Assembly (NCBI GenBank): GCA_021014945.1
Contig: MU266398.1
Span: 1-64,000, forward strand
Direction of reading: 5' to 3'
Source: Leucogyrophana mollusca
Lineage: Eukaryota > Basidiomycota > Agaricomycetes > Boletales
Length of the DNA stretch: 64,000 nucleotides
The notes beneath the pieces are model-generated. The model did no database searches. It was not told the origin of the DNA and worked only from the letters and a program-made list of their open reading frames with translations. Every line of letters begins with the position of its first letter. Positions within the stretch are counted from its first letter, which is position 1. Shown in pieces: positions 11,491 through 23,590 of the stretch. The position numbers and the translations under genes are program-made.

Positions 11491-13500
11491 TGATTAAATT
11501 ATATCCGGCTTACTCGGACTAACGGCCCCAGCGGCATAGGAGTGAACAATTCGCTGACAGCTGCCTGCAACAATGTAGATATACATCGTCAGTCGTCGCG
11601 GCATCGAAAAACCCTCCGAGTTCCTTCCGCGCGCTCGATCGTTAGAAGCGATGAGTGGAGACATAAGGAACTGACGCGGACGGTTCCAACCCACTGACAA
11701 AGGTCGGGGAAAGACAAGGGACCCATCTGAGCGAGGAGTTCGGCGATTGACCAAGACTGAGCATGTGTAGCGTCGGAATCCAGGGCAAGTCCAGGTATAG
11801 ACAATGCAGGATGGTAAGGTGAAATCAGACATCGGGCGTCGCGAAATATTCTCCAGCGCTGTGGCCCCTTCAGATGACGCGGATGCCTCTAAACGCCGAG
11901 GATGATGGTCCACATGGTAGCTCCGCCTGCGACCAGCTGCGACCGCACGTCGGGACCGGGTGCTCGTCTTCCGGAGTACAGTAAAGGTAGCTCATCGACA
12001 TCGATACTAACGCACCGTCTGAAATTGGATATATGGCTATAGCAATGGCAACAGCGCCTGAAGAAAGCCAATACAACGCCCCGCTGTGTCCCCTGCGAAT
12101 TCAAGTGGTGGAGTGTCCAAATGTGTTCGACGAGGTGGGCAGTGTGAGGAAGTAGATATAGAGCATGCATCAGAAAAGCCAAATTATGCATCACGGCGGC
12201 CTCGATGATGGTACGAGTGATGAGGAGATTTCGCCGGTGGTGAGGGGCATTCGCAACGCGAACTTGTCCCTTAGATAAAGAACTCACCGGGTGTCAACCT
12301 AAACACAATGGCTGAGCAAGGAGGACGATCAACGCTCGGGATGTCGCCCGCACATAATAATGCACTCCACAGATTGTTCCGATTTGGAAGGAGCATAGAT
12401 ATCGAGGAAGAAATTGGTCGGATGGCCACGAGAACATCTGGGGGATGCATTATTGTGACCCCCGATGCTGTGAATGGCGAGCGCTCCGATTTCGACTGTG
12501 AGCACGAAAACCACCCTTCGCAGGTGATTATTCGTGTCAATGAACCTGGGATAATCACTCGTACGGATGCGTAGACAGTAAAGCCAAACTGCAGGTTATT
12601 ACCTTCGTTTCGTAACCTTAGAAAAAGCAGTACTTGTTGCAACCGCGGCAGAAAATTGATGCACCTTTATCTGACATTCTTTGCTCGCCTGATGAGACGA
12701 TGCGGAATGATGCGGTAAGGATGCGTATCGAGGACCTCCGTCGGTTCCGACGCTAAATTTAGAGACTTGGGGAGGACGTCGACGGGAGACGAGCTGTGGT
12801 CTCAACTTGAAGTCAGGAAAACACATCAGCTCGCGCGACAGTGAAGAGGTCTTTAGCAGAGTCGCCGGGTGCCAGTGGTGGACGCGCTGGAGGAGGCTTC
12901 GTATCGCTAGAACTGTTACGTCACACCGGTGTTCAAGAGATGCCAGTAACCCAGAGGGGAAAGCACGAAGATAGCGGTGTTTTGAAAGTAAAGGATAATC
13001 TATTCGGGGGTGAAGCAGAGTGGTCGTGGTGGTTTGATCACGATCCAAGGCCATCTTCGCCTGGTTTGTAAGGCTGTGCCTCTGATGTCTGATGTGGGGA
13101 GACCCTCGGAAACGGATACCGCCGTGGGCAAGCCATGTAAATACTGTGCGGGTAGAAGCAACTATGGCGTTGGCGAAAGGGTCGATAACAATGTTGCTCG
13201 TAGAGTTCGGGTTTAGGCGGTGCGCCCGGAACATCACACCCAAGGCGGTGAGGGACGCCCGGGGGCCGTCACCGGAAGCTTGAGGTATTTTGATTGACGA
13301 AATGGCGTTTTGGCCTAATGGTCCTAGAAGAATCAAGGGTGACATTAGTTAATACAAAATGCATCTGATAGATCAACAACAACAGGATGGCGTACAGCGG
13401 TCGTTCATAATCGACGTGTCTGACTGGAGTAATGAGATGACTCGAGACGTACAAAGCACTGCCGAGTTCCAGTGCAATGTATCTTATCATCAACTATGCG
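11491..13500 (-). other. Possible decayed or unrecognised coding region
   Basis: The minus strand carries a series of open stretches (11494-11913, 11889-12287, 12271-12642, 12599-13345, 13269-13493) in several frames, the longest 248 codons. Some pieces are hydrophobic, for instance the region around 12.15-12.25 kb. I could not join them with credible splice sites into one protein, and no family motif is visible. It may be a spliced gene of an unfamiliar family or a pseudogene; low confidence in either. Confidence 0.25.
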
Positions 13501-15666
13501 CTCGAGTAGCCCTTCGATAACACAGAGCGTTTACCCGCGTAGACTATCTCGTGAGACACTGCAGTGGGTCGGACAAAGGAAGACGAGAAGGGGTGCTAGC
13601 CAGCTTTGAGTCGTGTTCCGAGACGTTCGTCATGGTGGCTTCAAGTCCAAACAAGCTTTGCCCCTCAGCGCCTGCAGAGGCCCCTCCTGAATGGTCATTC
13701 CAAATCACAAATGCGGACATTGGTAAATGGAGCTTGGGGGGCCACATTTATGCAATAGATGGGGAAAGGCAAGACGGAGCTAGTCCTGGGGTTACGAGGA
13801 CAAATGAAGGGAAGACATGAGTGGTGACTAAAGTTCATCAATATCCTCTTCCATGTCAAACATCAATCAGTGCACCTTGTGGACGACAACCTTCGATAAC
13901 GTTTAATCCCTACGCGGTAGATGCTTTACGAGAAATTTGAGAGGGAGAAGATCCTGCGCTCCGTTCGGCATGATGTAACAAGAGGGTCAGTCTCATCGAA
14001 TGAAGGGGTATGGGCCGACCGTCGGTGGACTTCATTGATGTCATGGAGGATGAACGGACCGTTAAACTTCTCATTACCGCCGCCCATTGGCTATCCACGC
14101 TTCATCATGAGCCCGCGCTGTGAATGCGAAGGTTGGCTTCACTGTTGGAAATGACTGCGTTCAACAGGTCCCATACTTGTTGATAGGATAGCTATTTCAT
14201 TCCGTCGGAGGGATGTACCGAGACAGGTCATGTCAGGGCTCGGGAGGATGTTCCTGAAGAACTGAAAAGGATCTGGACGTCAGCTTTTGGACAACGACGT
14301 TGCTCACGTTGGTTTTGCCAAGGCTCGGATTCAGTACTGGCAGGCCCGGCTTGCTAAGTCATCAGAAAACTTTGACAGTTCCGTTTGCCACTTTCAGCAC
14401 ATCAACTGTAGCCTCGGTAACTTACCTGTCCGATGCGGAAGACCAAACAATCGGGATAAGGCACAGGATTTTTGCGATTAGTACATGTGCCCTCTTCGGC
14501 ACCGAGCGTACCTGTGTGGGTCGGTGACTAGGATCGCGCGCTCGACGTACGTGGCCAGTGCATGTGGTGCTCAGTGTGGTCGACATTCTTCCTTGACAGT
14601 CGTAGCGCCGTGTGGCGGCATGGGGGAAGGGTGGTGCACAGCATCGCAACCTTTGGTGGACCGCTGGGGCACTCGGACAACTCCATGAGAGATGGGTCAG
14701 TGTTAGTTTTCAGTGTATTGTACGTACCCGGTTCAGATGCGATTCGATCGATATCATGTTCACAGCCCACATCCCTGCCTGTCAGCTCGGGTCTACAGAA
14801 AGATACGCATGGTCGTGAGATTCGAATCAATGGCTCTCGCGATCGCACCAAAGATGAACCGCAATAAAAAAAAGTGTAGCTTCGGTTTTCAACACGAGCG
14901 ATATAGTGATCTACGCCACACAACATCGAGCTTGGAGATATCAGCGCCGTGGAGCGTTGCAAAGGCATTCTCAGACAACATGGAGGAGGCGATATACTGC
15001 GATCGCTCATCATACAGCGGACCGACAGCCGTCCGACAGAAACCGGCGTAGGATGGCCGCTGTGAGAGATTGAGACGATTTGGTCGACAAGACGATCAAC
15101 AAATGAAACCCAAACAGCTGACAAGTCCCGCCGATGTGATTGTTTAGTGACCTGAGGTGGTATGGGGGAGATGAGAACTCGGTGCTTGCCTCACAGCTGG
15201 AAAGAACAGCAGCGGGATATAATTTCGTTATTTTTTGTTATCTTGTGGACTTGTCACAATCTTTAGTTTACGTTGTTCCGGTTAAGTCGTTGCCCTGAAA
15301 AGGACTGCCGCGTGCTCTGCTATTTGATCAAGTCAATATCCCTAGCAGAGCGGCACGCACGGCTGGCAAAAGTATTTGAACACAGACCTCCATGTTCCCA
15401 GTAAATTATTTCTGAAGTATCGCGCTTGTCGCTCCAGGTCTCTGTTGTGTCCCTTGGTTCGTTGTTCACTTCATGCCTATCGGTGTTGCAGCCGTCGTCG
15501 GTCTTTCGTCCATCTGCTAGTCTCAGTTCCTTTGTGGGTTTCAAACAATCGGTATATCGGTGGGCCTCCCTCGCAGCTGCGTTTCAGCCTTCGTACTCAC
15601 GCAGTTTTGATCTCCCTCGCCCATAGGTTCACTTTCATTCGTGTATATTTAGTATCTGTTCCAATA
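13501..15666. other. Intergenic, no recognisable gene
   Basis: The minus-strand frame at 14528-15124 (198 codons) is the longest open stretch. It overlaps plus-strand frames of similar quality and has no recognisable domain or exon partners. The last 200 bp before 15667 are pyrimidine-rich and probably form the promoter and 5' leader of the Zn2Cys6 gene. Confidence 0.4.
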
Positions 15667-17785
15667 ATGGCCAGTAAATCGCCTGCCACGCCTCCTCCTA
15701 CGCTGCAGCGAGGAAAGGCCTGTCTCCGCTGCAGGTATTTTCAGTCTCGTTCCACATTTCCATTCTTCCCCGGCTGATCATGCTCAAACGTGCTCTCTCT
15801 AGAAAGCGCAAGATGGTAAGTCACATCTTCTCTTGAATCGGGGGAATGTCGGTCGCTCAGATGGCTATGCAGAGATGCGACGGTGCAAAACCTTCTTGCC
15901 AGCAATGTGTCCGCGCGAAAAAACCAGACGCTTGTCAGTACGATGATGGGAAGGGCAAGACGAGAACCCAACTGCTTCGCGAGAACATCGAACGGTTAGA
16001 GCAGCGGATACGAGAACTCGAGGATCCCGAGTACACGTCACCATCGGTGACCTTGTATGATCCCCACGGTCACCGACGTTCGGAAAGTTCATCCTCATCG
16101 ATCGCTGGCTCGCCCGCAAGCACTGGCTTCTCTGCTTCACACTCTCCCTTTCTTTCTGGTGAGTCCTTATATCGATCATGGATCTTGTTGGCAGCTCATC
16201 GTGTTTTCCTTGAAGCGACAAACTCGCCACAGAGTACCTGGTTACAAGGCGTTCCCTCGCCGTCCCCCACGCCATTTACCGATGCGTTCCAAGAAGAGCC
16301 TCAGCCCACTGTCGAGCTTGCTCAGATGCTGTGCGTGTTGACATCCTCCCCACTTTTGCTCGCCCAGCTGAGGTTTCCATATAGGGTGGACATATTCTCG
16401 TCACATCGACACCAATGTCTTTTTGGAGTGCACATGGGCCGCTTACGAGACTCATTTACTCGGCCAGTGATGGAACAGCGGCACCCTGTTCTTACGAACG
16501 CCATCTTCCTTTGGGCTTGTTACATCTCGCGGCCCGGGCCGCTCAGCCAGCACGAGTCACATTACCTCAACCGCTCGCTCGAAGCATTGACCGACGCTCT
16601 ACAGTACCACAACAGAGTGCTGGACGTCATACAAGCTTCATGCTTGTTGTCGATGTACTTCTTGTCGAATGGACGGGCCCTCGAAGGTAGTTACCATGCC
16701 AACGCTGCGGCTTCACTGGCGATTCAGTGTGGACTGCATGGGGCGATGCTCAGTCGACCAGCGTTCGAGACTACAAGCGCAATTCCTTCATTTAGGCTCG
16801 AGCCAGCCAAAGACGCGATCGAGCAAGGCGAACGGATATTGACGTTCTGGCAAGTATTTGTCCTGGATCGATGCTGGTCTGTGGTACTCCAGAAACCGGT
16901 GACCATTCCAGACAGTCCAGACGGCTATACTTCCATTTTGATGCCTTGGCCGCAGGAAATGGAGGAATATGAATCTGTATGTTAATTTGGGCCCCTCCCC
17001 TCAACGTCATGCTTACTGATGCTGCTGGTTTTAGGGTCAGATCGATGAGATCCATAGCTTCTCCACGGCCCGAAGCTTCTTCGAAGGTCAGGCATCAAAT
17101 CTGGTCGGCGGTTTCTCTCCCCTTGCGCTCCGGGTCAAGGCTTCCGCTCTCTTCGAACGCGCGCACCATCTATCGGCAAATTGGGACCAGCGTAGGAGGA
17201 CCTTACTCTCCGTTCAACTGCGAGACGCTCATACTCACTCAGCTCTAGCACTATCAAGCGCATTCACCGACGACTTCCAGACTTTAGAACATACGATCGC
17301 ACGCTTTATTCCGACCCTTATTCCGGTGCATCAGCTCGATGCTACCATACCTGACGACAAGCATGCATTCATCGCGACACATACACTAGCTCACGCTGCG
17401 ATGATCCATCTCTACTATCCCTTCGGCCACGAGGACCCCGTCTCGTACGACAAGTGTCTTCGGGCTGCACGGTGTTGTGTTTCCATCATCAAGCACATCG
17501 CCGACGCGGATTACGAGTTCCTCGATCCTATCATTGGTGTATGCTTGCCTTCATTTATCAATTCGCCTTGGCGCTGACTTGTACCTGTAGCCGTGCTGGA
17601 CATGTGCTGTTGACACTTTGATCCGAGAACTCAACATCATGGAATCATCGTGGCCTCTCATCAACAGTGCAGATGTCCGCAATGAAATAGGAACTCTCCT
17701 GTACGCCATGACGAACCTCAGCTCAAGGTTTCCACTGCTGGGTTACTCGGTGGCCAAGGTACAGAAGAGACTATCGGGACTCTAA
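15667..17785 (+). CDS. Zn(2)-Cys(6) fungal transcription factor
   Basis: The protein of roughly 620 residues has an N-terminal Zn2Cys6 binuclear cluster: G-K-A-C-L-R-C-R, K-R-K-M, R-C-D-G-A-K-P-S-C-Q-Q-C and A-C-Q-Y. The cluster is assembled from three exons (15667-15734, 15803-15815, 15873 onward), the middle one only 13 nt long. A short coiled-coil linker follows (L-L-R-E-N-I-E-R-L-E-Q-R-I-R-E-L-E). Then comes a fungal-specific transcription-factor homology region with F-W-Q-V-F-V-L-D-R-C-W-S-V and S-C-L-L-S-M-Y-F. Later introns are at about 16979-17036 and about 17539-17590. It should bind CGG-containing DNA as a nuclear regulator; its targets cannot be told from sequence. The neighbouring membrane-protein gene is in the same orientation, but a regulatory link is only a guess. 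Confidence 0.9.
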
Positions 17786-18851
17786 TCATCCACGTCAGGG
17801 ACGTGCGGCACAGGCCGCCAAGTGGAGCTGGTCACTCGCAAGGACGATCGCGTGTATCGAATACACTTTCTTCTTCATTTCTCTCCACGGACAACCTTTT
17901 AACAGCCTTCGGACACTTTCGAACACTTGGACGCTTGGACTTTTTGGACTTTTTCCTCACTAATAATGCCCCTTTCGACAATGCCTCGTGCATTACGCAT
18001 CGTTCACGTTCTTTTACGATTTCCAATACGCACTCCTTGGACATTCTTGCCTGGATGGACAGCGTTCTCATTCTGGACTTTATAGCCGATACTAGGGACT
18101 GCACTTGGACACTAGACGGACACAGTACATTGCTACCGCTCATATTCTCACCCTGCCTTCGTAATGCTACGCTACCTGATATATTTTTGACATAGCTTCA
18201 CTGTGTTTTTACAGACTACCCTTTTGCTGACACTTTGTGTTTGTCGGGCACCCCTTCGCTTTCGAACTCTTTCTGAAGTACTCTATTGACCCAACCCTCG
18301 CATATTACTTCGCGTTCATAGCTTGTAGGGCTGTACACTTACTACATAGTAATACCTTCAAAAACAAAGGAAACTGGACACTCGCCCTTCGTTCTGATGC
18401 CTGTAATATCTTTGAAGTTGGTGGATGTGGAGTACTGTCGTTTGTTACTGGCCATGGCCGATATATAGCAATCTGACACTAATTTGTTATGTTTCTCCTC
18501 CCTCTTTGACTCACATTCAACGGTCAGTCAGCGCTACATGTTGGCGCTCAGCTGCCAGCTTCCATACACAGTTCGCTTCGATTTTTCGCTTCAGTATCCC
18601 TCCATGAAGCATTCTGTTTCCTGCATCCACACCGTCATTCCAGCGCCTCTGGGGCTGCCAAGACCATCCACACAATTGCACCACACGTAAACATTGCGTG
18701 AAGCATTCGAGCTGCCAACGAGAACCGTCATAACCTTCGAATTGGAGGTTGTACAATTCCGGTTGCATCGTTCGGAAAAGCGCCTGCGTGTAAACGTGCG
18801 CCGTGGACTGTGAACGCGTCGAGCTCGCTGGCCGCAGACGCGCATATCGCA
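17786..18851. other. Intergenic between TF and membrane-protein gene
   Basis: Open frames at 17803-18195 (plus) and 18517-18861 (minus) have no recognisable motif. The first follows directly on the TF stop codon and is Thr/Phe/Leu-rich, as expected from a pyrimidine-rich 3' flank. I see no supported gene. Confidence 0.45.
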
Positions 18852-21800
18852 ATGTCTTCACATACGAGCAACTCGCCAGTGGAAGATCGTGAACAACCTT
18901 CGCATGAGTCTATTATTGACAACACGCCTGTTTACGCTGGATCACTCTTCGTTGGCTCTCCAGAGCAGATCACAAACTGGCGCCCTGGTGAGCCGAGCAT
19001 ACCTCGTGTGCGCCCCATGCCTTCGCTTGGAAGCATCACCCCGTCATCATCTCGTAGGCCTACACTGGAGCACCGCAGTTTCTCCCATGCACCAAACCAG
19101 ACCATGTCCGAACGCCGCGACCCGAATAGCATACAAGGGTCAATTACTCCTGGCCGCTTGCCACTCAGCTCCCCTCGGTCTCACCAACATCAATGGTCAC
19201 TCTTCGAGCAGCTCATGGAGAACGAAGGGCAATTGAGAACACCGGTGACGCCACGAGCAAGACGGAGATTTTCTGGAGACTCGGTTGGTCGTTCTGACAC
19301 ACTCCGCCATGCCACCTCCGAGGCCAACCTTAGCGACGTCGACCCTTTTGGCGATTCTGTACCATCTCCAGTGCAGGAACACGGCGCTCATGATCGGCCG
19401 TTCAGCAGCCATGTACAGACTCCTCCGGTCGACCTTGCGGATTGTGACGACTCGGATTCGGACGAAGCATCAATACGCACGACACGTCCAGCCCGCGCGG
19501 CCAAACCTTCTCCACTATTCTCCCTTTCGCGGATACCAGCTTTGCCGGTCCTGTGGAGAAACATCCTGAAGTGTTCCATAGCATACTTCATAGCCTCGCT
19601 TTTCACTTTTTCACCACATCTCTCTGGGTTTATGAGCGACCTCACATCAACTGGAGACAGCCGGCCCTCGCCCTCCGGGCATATGGTCGCAACGATGTAA
19701 GGTTTCTCTGATTCTGCTGAGTATGCCTCAGCTCACATGATGCAAGTGCCGTCTACTACAATCCTGCGAAAACTATCGGAGGCATGGTCGAAGCGGACTC
19801 TTTCTGTTCCATAGCTTTGTTGTACTCGGCGCTTGCATGTCTGAGCGGCATGTCGTTGTTCTGGTTCCTCGAGGTGCGACCGGGATGGGAATGGCTTGCT
19901 GATGTACTCGCCATACTGTGGGTAGGGTTAAGCATGTCCGGTTTAGCATGGATGAAGGTCTGGATGGCTAAGCCCACGTTCAACACTGGTCGGTTCCTAA
20001 TGTTTGGCACGTGAGCAGTCCCTGACTTTATTTGTAGCGTGCAGCATGGCAGCTGTAACTCTCTTCATTGTGTAAGTCTGACCTTTTCTTGGTCGAATCA
20101 ATGCTGAAAATGCCCCAGCATTGTAAAGGAAGGTGGCTGGGAGACGCTTTTAGGGGTGTCTGCGATCATCCTAGTTGGCGCAGTGGTCTCCAACGTGGTG
20201 TGCTTCTTCTTGTGGCCACAGAGCGCTACCAAGAACCTGCAGGCAAACATGACGAAGACTCTGGACTCGTTTTCAACCCTCCTCGGGATGCTCACAAATT
20301 CTTTTCTCCTCGAGGAACCTATTCGCAAGCCGAGTCACGAGAAAATCCAAAAGGCAGTCGAGAATCATCAGTCCAGCTTTACGAGTCTGAAGAAGAACCT
20401 AGGAGAGGCCCGGTCAGAGTGGTTCAGTGGACTACATGGGCCCGGGAATAGCCTTTCGAGAAGAGCTTACGAGGACGCAGTGGACAGTCTTACTAGGCTG
20501 GCGCAGCACCTCAATGGACTGAGGAGCGGGACAAGGTTGCAATATGAACTTACGAAAGCACAAAGCGATGGAAAATTGGTGTTGCGGAGGTCAACTCAGC
20601 AGCGGAGTATGACTGAAGCCGATTTCGCCCATGGGAAGGGGAAACTGTCCAACGGTGGGACGTTAGCGGGCGAAGATGCTGACGAGATACTCCTCCAGGC
20701 TGCTGCTGACATGTTCGGTGATCTCGTCGATGACGTTGGTCCTCCGCTCAAAGCATTATCGGTAGGTTCACACGTTTGTGCTTTGCCTATGCTCGTGTTG
20801 ACGATGTACCTATAGATGACTTGCACTTCCAGTCTCAAGCGATTACGAGAAGCATTTGCCAACAGTCGTCTCGTTGAAACAGAGCACGCCATTCAACCCC
20901 GGGACTTTCATGATATTATTGACGGAATCGAACGTTCCCTTTTCACGTTCGAGAGCACCTCAAACCATGCCGTATTGCGCTTGTATAGAAGAAGCGAATT
21001 CGCCACCGCGTCATCGAGGAATTCAATCATCTCATCGCTGGAAGAAAACTCTGTGCTCACTAGTAGTGAGAACGAACACATCTTCCTCGTATACTTGTAA
21101 GCAATTGATGTCTGTCCTGTTTCCATCTCGCTTAATTGAACTTTAGCTTCATATTCACCCTCCAAGAATTCGCGAGGGAGCTGGTGTCACTTACGGATGC
21201 CATGCGCAGAATATACGGGGTTGAACAGAGTAGAGCGAGCCAAGGAAATTGGTGGCAGCGGTACATCACTGGCGGACCTAAATCTGTTTTCTGCGCCATA
21301 CGTTCCTTCGGGAGCCCTTCGACGCCCGAGAAGTTCAGTCGTCCTGGACTCCCGCGTCGTTTGTGTTTGTGCATTCATATTTTCCATACCATGTGACTGA
21401 AACCGGTTTCATTATCAGCTACTTACTTCAATCCTCATCGTGACCACAAGGTCTCATTCCCGAAAGTTCGGCCTCATGCACCGAATACGATGCAAACACC
21501 GAACCGCTCAAATCTCACATTTATTGGACGCGTGAAGCGCTCTCTATGGGATCTTGGCGCGCGTCTGAAGGAACGCAATATCAAGTACGCAATCAAAGTG
21601 GGCATGTCTACTGCGATTCTGGCGGCACCAGCGTTCTTCGATGCCACTCGCCCTCTGTTCATGGAATACCGTGGTGAATGGGCTCTCATTTCGGTGCGTT
21701 CAAAAGTCCGCTATGCCAGCGTTCCCAATTCTCAGCCCCGTCTAGTTCTTCGCAGTGATCTCACCAACAATCGGAGCGGCAAGTTACTTCAACTTGTCTG

Positions 21801-23301
21801 CGTTATGTATTACTGATGGACTTGTAAATCACTGTAGACCAACTTTCTCAGTGTCCACCGTGTACTGGGTACCCTGTAAGCACTTCACTCTGGATCACTT
21901 TTCTATTATGCTCATAACGGGGAAGATTTGCCGCAATAGTTGCTGCCACTGTCTACACCCTTTTCCCAGACAACGCAGTCGTGCTCTCTGTGTTTGGGTT
22001 CTTTTTCTCTATTCCTTGCTTCTATTATATTGTTGGCAGCCCCGAATACGCTACCACGGGACGCTTTGTCCTTCTGACGTATAACCTGACCTGCCTCTAC
22101 GCGTGGGTCCTTCCTAAGTAGCTTTGATGACTCCATTTAACACTCCCGCAGATACAACGTGAGAGGAAGAGACATATCAGTGGTTGACATCGCGTATCAT
22201 CGCTCAGCGGCTGTTACCGTAGGCGTCCTGTGGGCCGCTTTGGTATCCAGATTCTGGTGGCCAGCTGAAGCCAGGCGCGAGCTAAGCAAAGCCCTCGGGG
22301 AGTCAGTCTCTGTCCCTTGTATCTCTGTTATCAAAGCTGACATGGACTTTCAGATTTTGCTTGAATCTCGGCTGGTTGTACACCCGTCTGGTCGCTTCCA
22401 ACTCTGGGATGGAAGTGCCCGGTGCTCCGGAGAATAGCAGTAGTGGGACCCTCTCCCCTGATGAAAGAACGCCTTTGCTGTCCAAATCGGCATCTGCAGA
22501 GCTCAACAACTCAATACAAGAATTTATGGCGATGTGCGCAAGGCATTTAGTGATTCACCTCCGCACTGACGCCACCCGATCATAGGGAACTACATCTTCA
22601 GATCAAACTTATCGAGCTGCAGGACCTCCTAGCTCAAACGCAGCATGAACCGCGTTTGAAGGGTCCTTTCCCCGTCCTACTTTATCGCTCCATTTTGACG
22701 AGCTTGCAGACCATACTTGACAAACTGCATAGTATGCGATGCGTGACCACAAGGGAAGAATGGTGAGTCCTATCGTTTTACACTAGTGAAACGTGACTGA
22801 ACAACTCTAGGTTCACGGTACGTTGGCATGTTAGTAATGCTCGAGGTTTTTCTCAATGGGACTGCAGAGTGTCAGAAAAGATTTCATTCTTCCAGTGAAC
22901 AAGGAAAGGCACGAGATGGTTGGGAACATTGTCCTTTATTTCTCTACCCTGGCATCTGCCTTCCGGCTGAAAGCGCCTCTACCCCCATATTTACCACCTG
23001 CCGAAAAAGCGCGGGAACGCTTGGTATGTTGGCCTCCATCAATCTCCTGCCAGGGACGTACTGAGGATATCAGGTCGAAGCCATCAGGAAGCTCGATGTT
23101 GTCAAAAACCGGGACGCCAAAGCTTCCAGGCAGCTACTTTTCTTTGCATATGCTCTCACGATGAAAGGTGTTACTCAGGAACTCGACTACCTCGGTCGCA
23201 CACTACAAAACGCCTTTGGTGTCATTGGACAAACCCCAGAAGAATTCGAGGCTCTGTTCGCGGACCAAGTCACCAGAGATGTAGTGGAGCAGAATGTTTG
23301 A
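18852..23301 (+). CDS. Large multi-pass membrane protein, FUSC/ArAE-like with DUF2421-type region
   Basis: A many-exon gene encoding more than 1,000 residues. A Ser/Pro-rich cytosolic N-terminus of about 230 residues (from the ATG at 18852) leads into a first membrane block: W-R-N-I-L-K-C-S-I-A-Y-F-I-A-S-L, then S-G-M-S-L-F-W-F-L-E-V, L-A-I-L-W-V-G-L-S-M-S-G and V-S-A-I-I-L-V-G-A-V-V-S. A long soluble middle region (about 20.2-21.4 kb) precedes a second membrane block (about 21.5-22.4 kb) starting after N-I-K-Y-A-I-K-V-G-M-S-T-A-I-L. The C-terminus ends with R-D-V-V-E-Q-N-V. The two-block architecture fits the fungal fusaric-acid-resistance/aromatic-acid-exporter superfamily and Bre4-like proteins. 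Transport substrate and membrane are unknown. Introns are short and frequent; I placed the gene ends but not every internal splice site with certainty. Confidence 0.82.
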
Positions 23302-23590
23302 GATTTCTGATATTTGCCAAACGGTGCTGCTAATCGACTACTGGATGATAACGTGGGGTCGAGAAGTATTTTAGTCGTGGTGCTGAGACTTGAGGTCAGC
23401 CCGTCGAGATGGACATCCCAATTGTTGATTTCTTGACACGTGGGAATATTATACTTTATGGGTTTCACCCTTCCTCGTCCACTTCTGCTTGGTGTTGCGT
23501 CAACTTTATAACCTTCCCACATAATATCGCAACATAACCCAACCCAGTGATTGGAGGGAGACCCACGGAATCGGCGGTAATCAGCACGAA

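Noticed and set aside
12599..13345. Possible cytochrome P450 fragment on the minus strand
   Set aside because: A few words resembled P450 C-terminal segments in different frames, but no heme-binding Cys motif or E-x-x-R motif was found.
16160..16240. Putative intron in the Zn2Cys6 gene (GTGAGT to CACAG)
   Set aside because: Removing it shifts the frame, whereas reading through keeps one long open frame. I left it as coding.
18810..18851. Upstream extension of the FUSC-like protein
   Set aside because: The open frame extends upstream only with a GTG codon. The first ATG in frame is at 18852.
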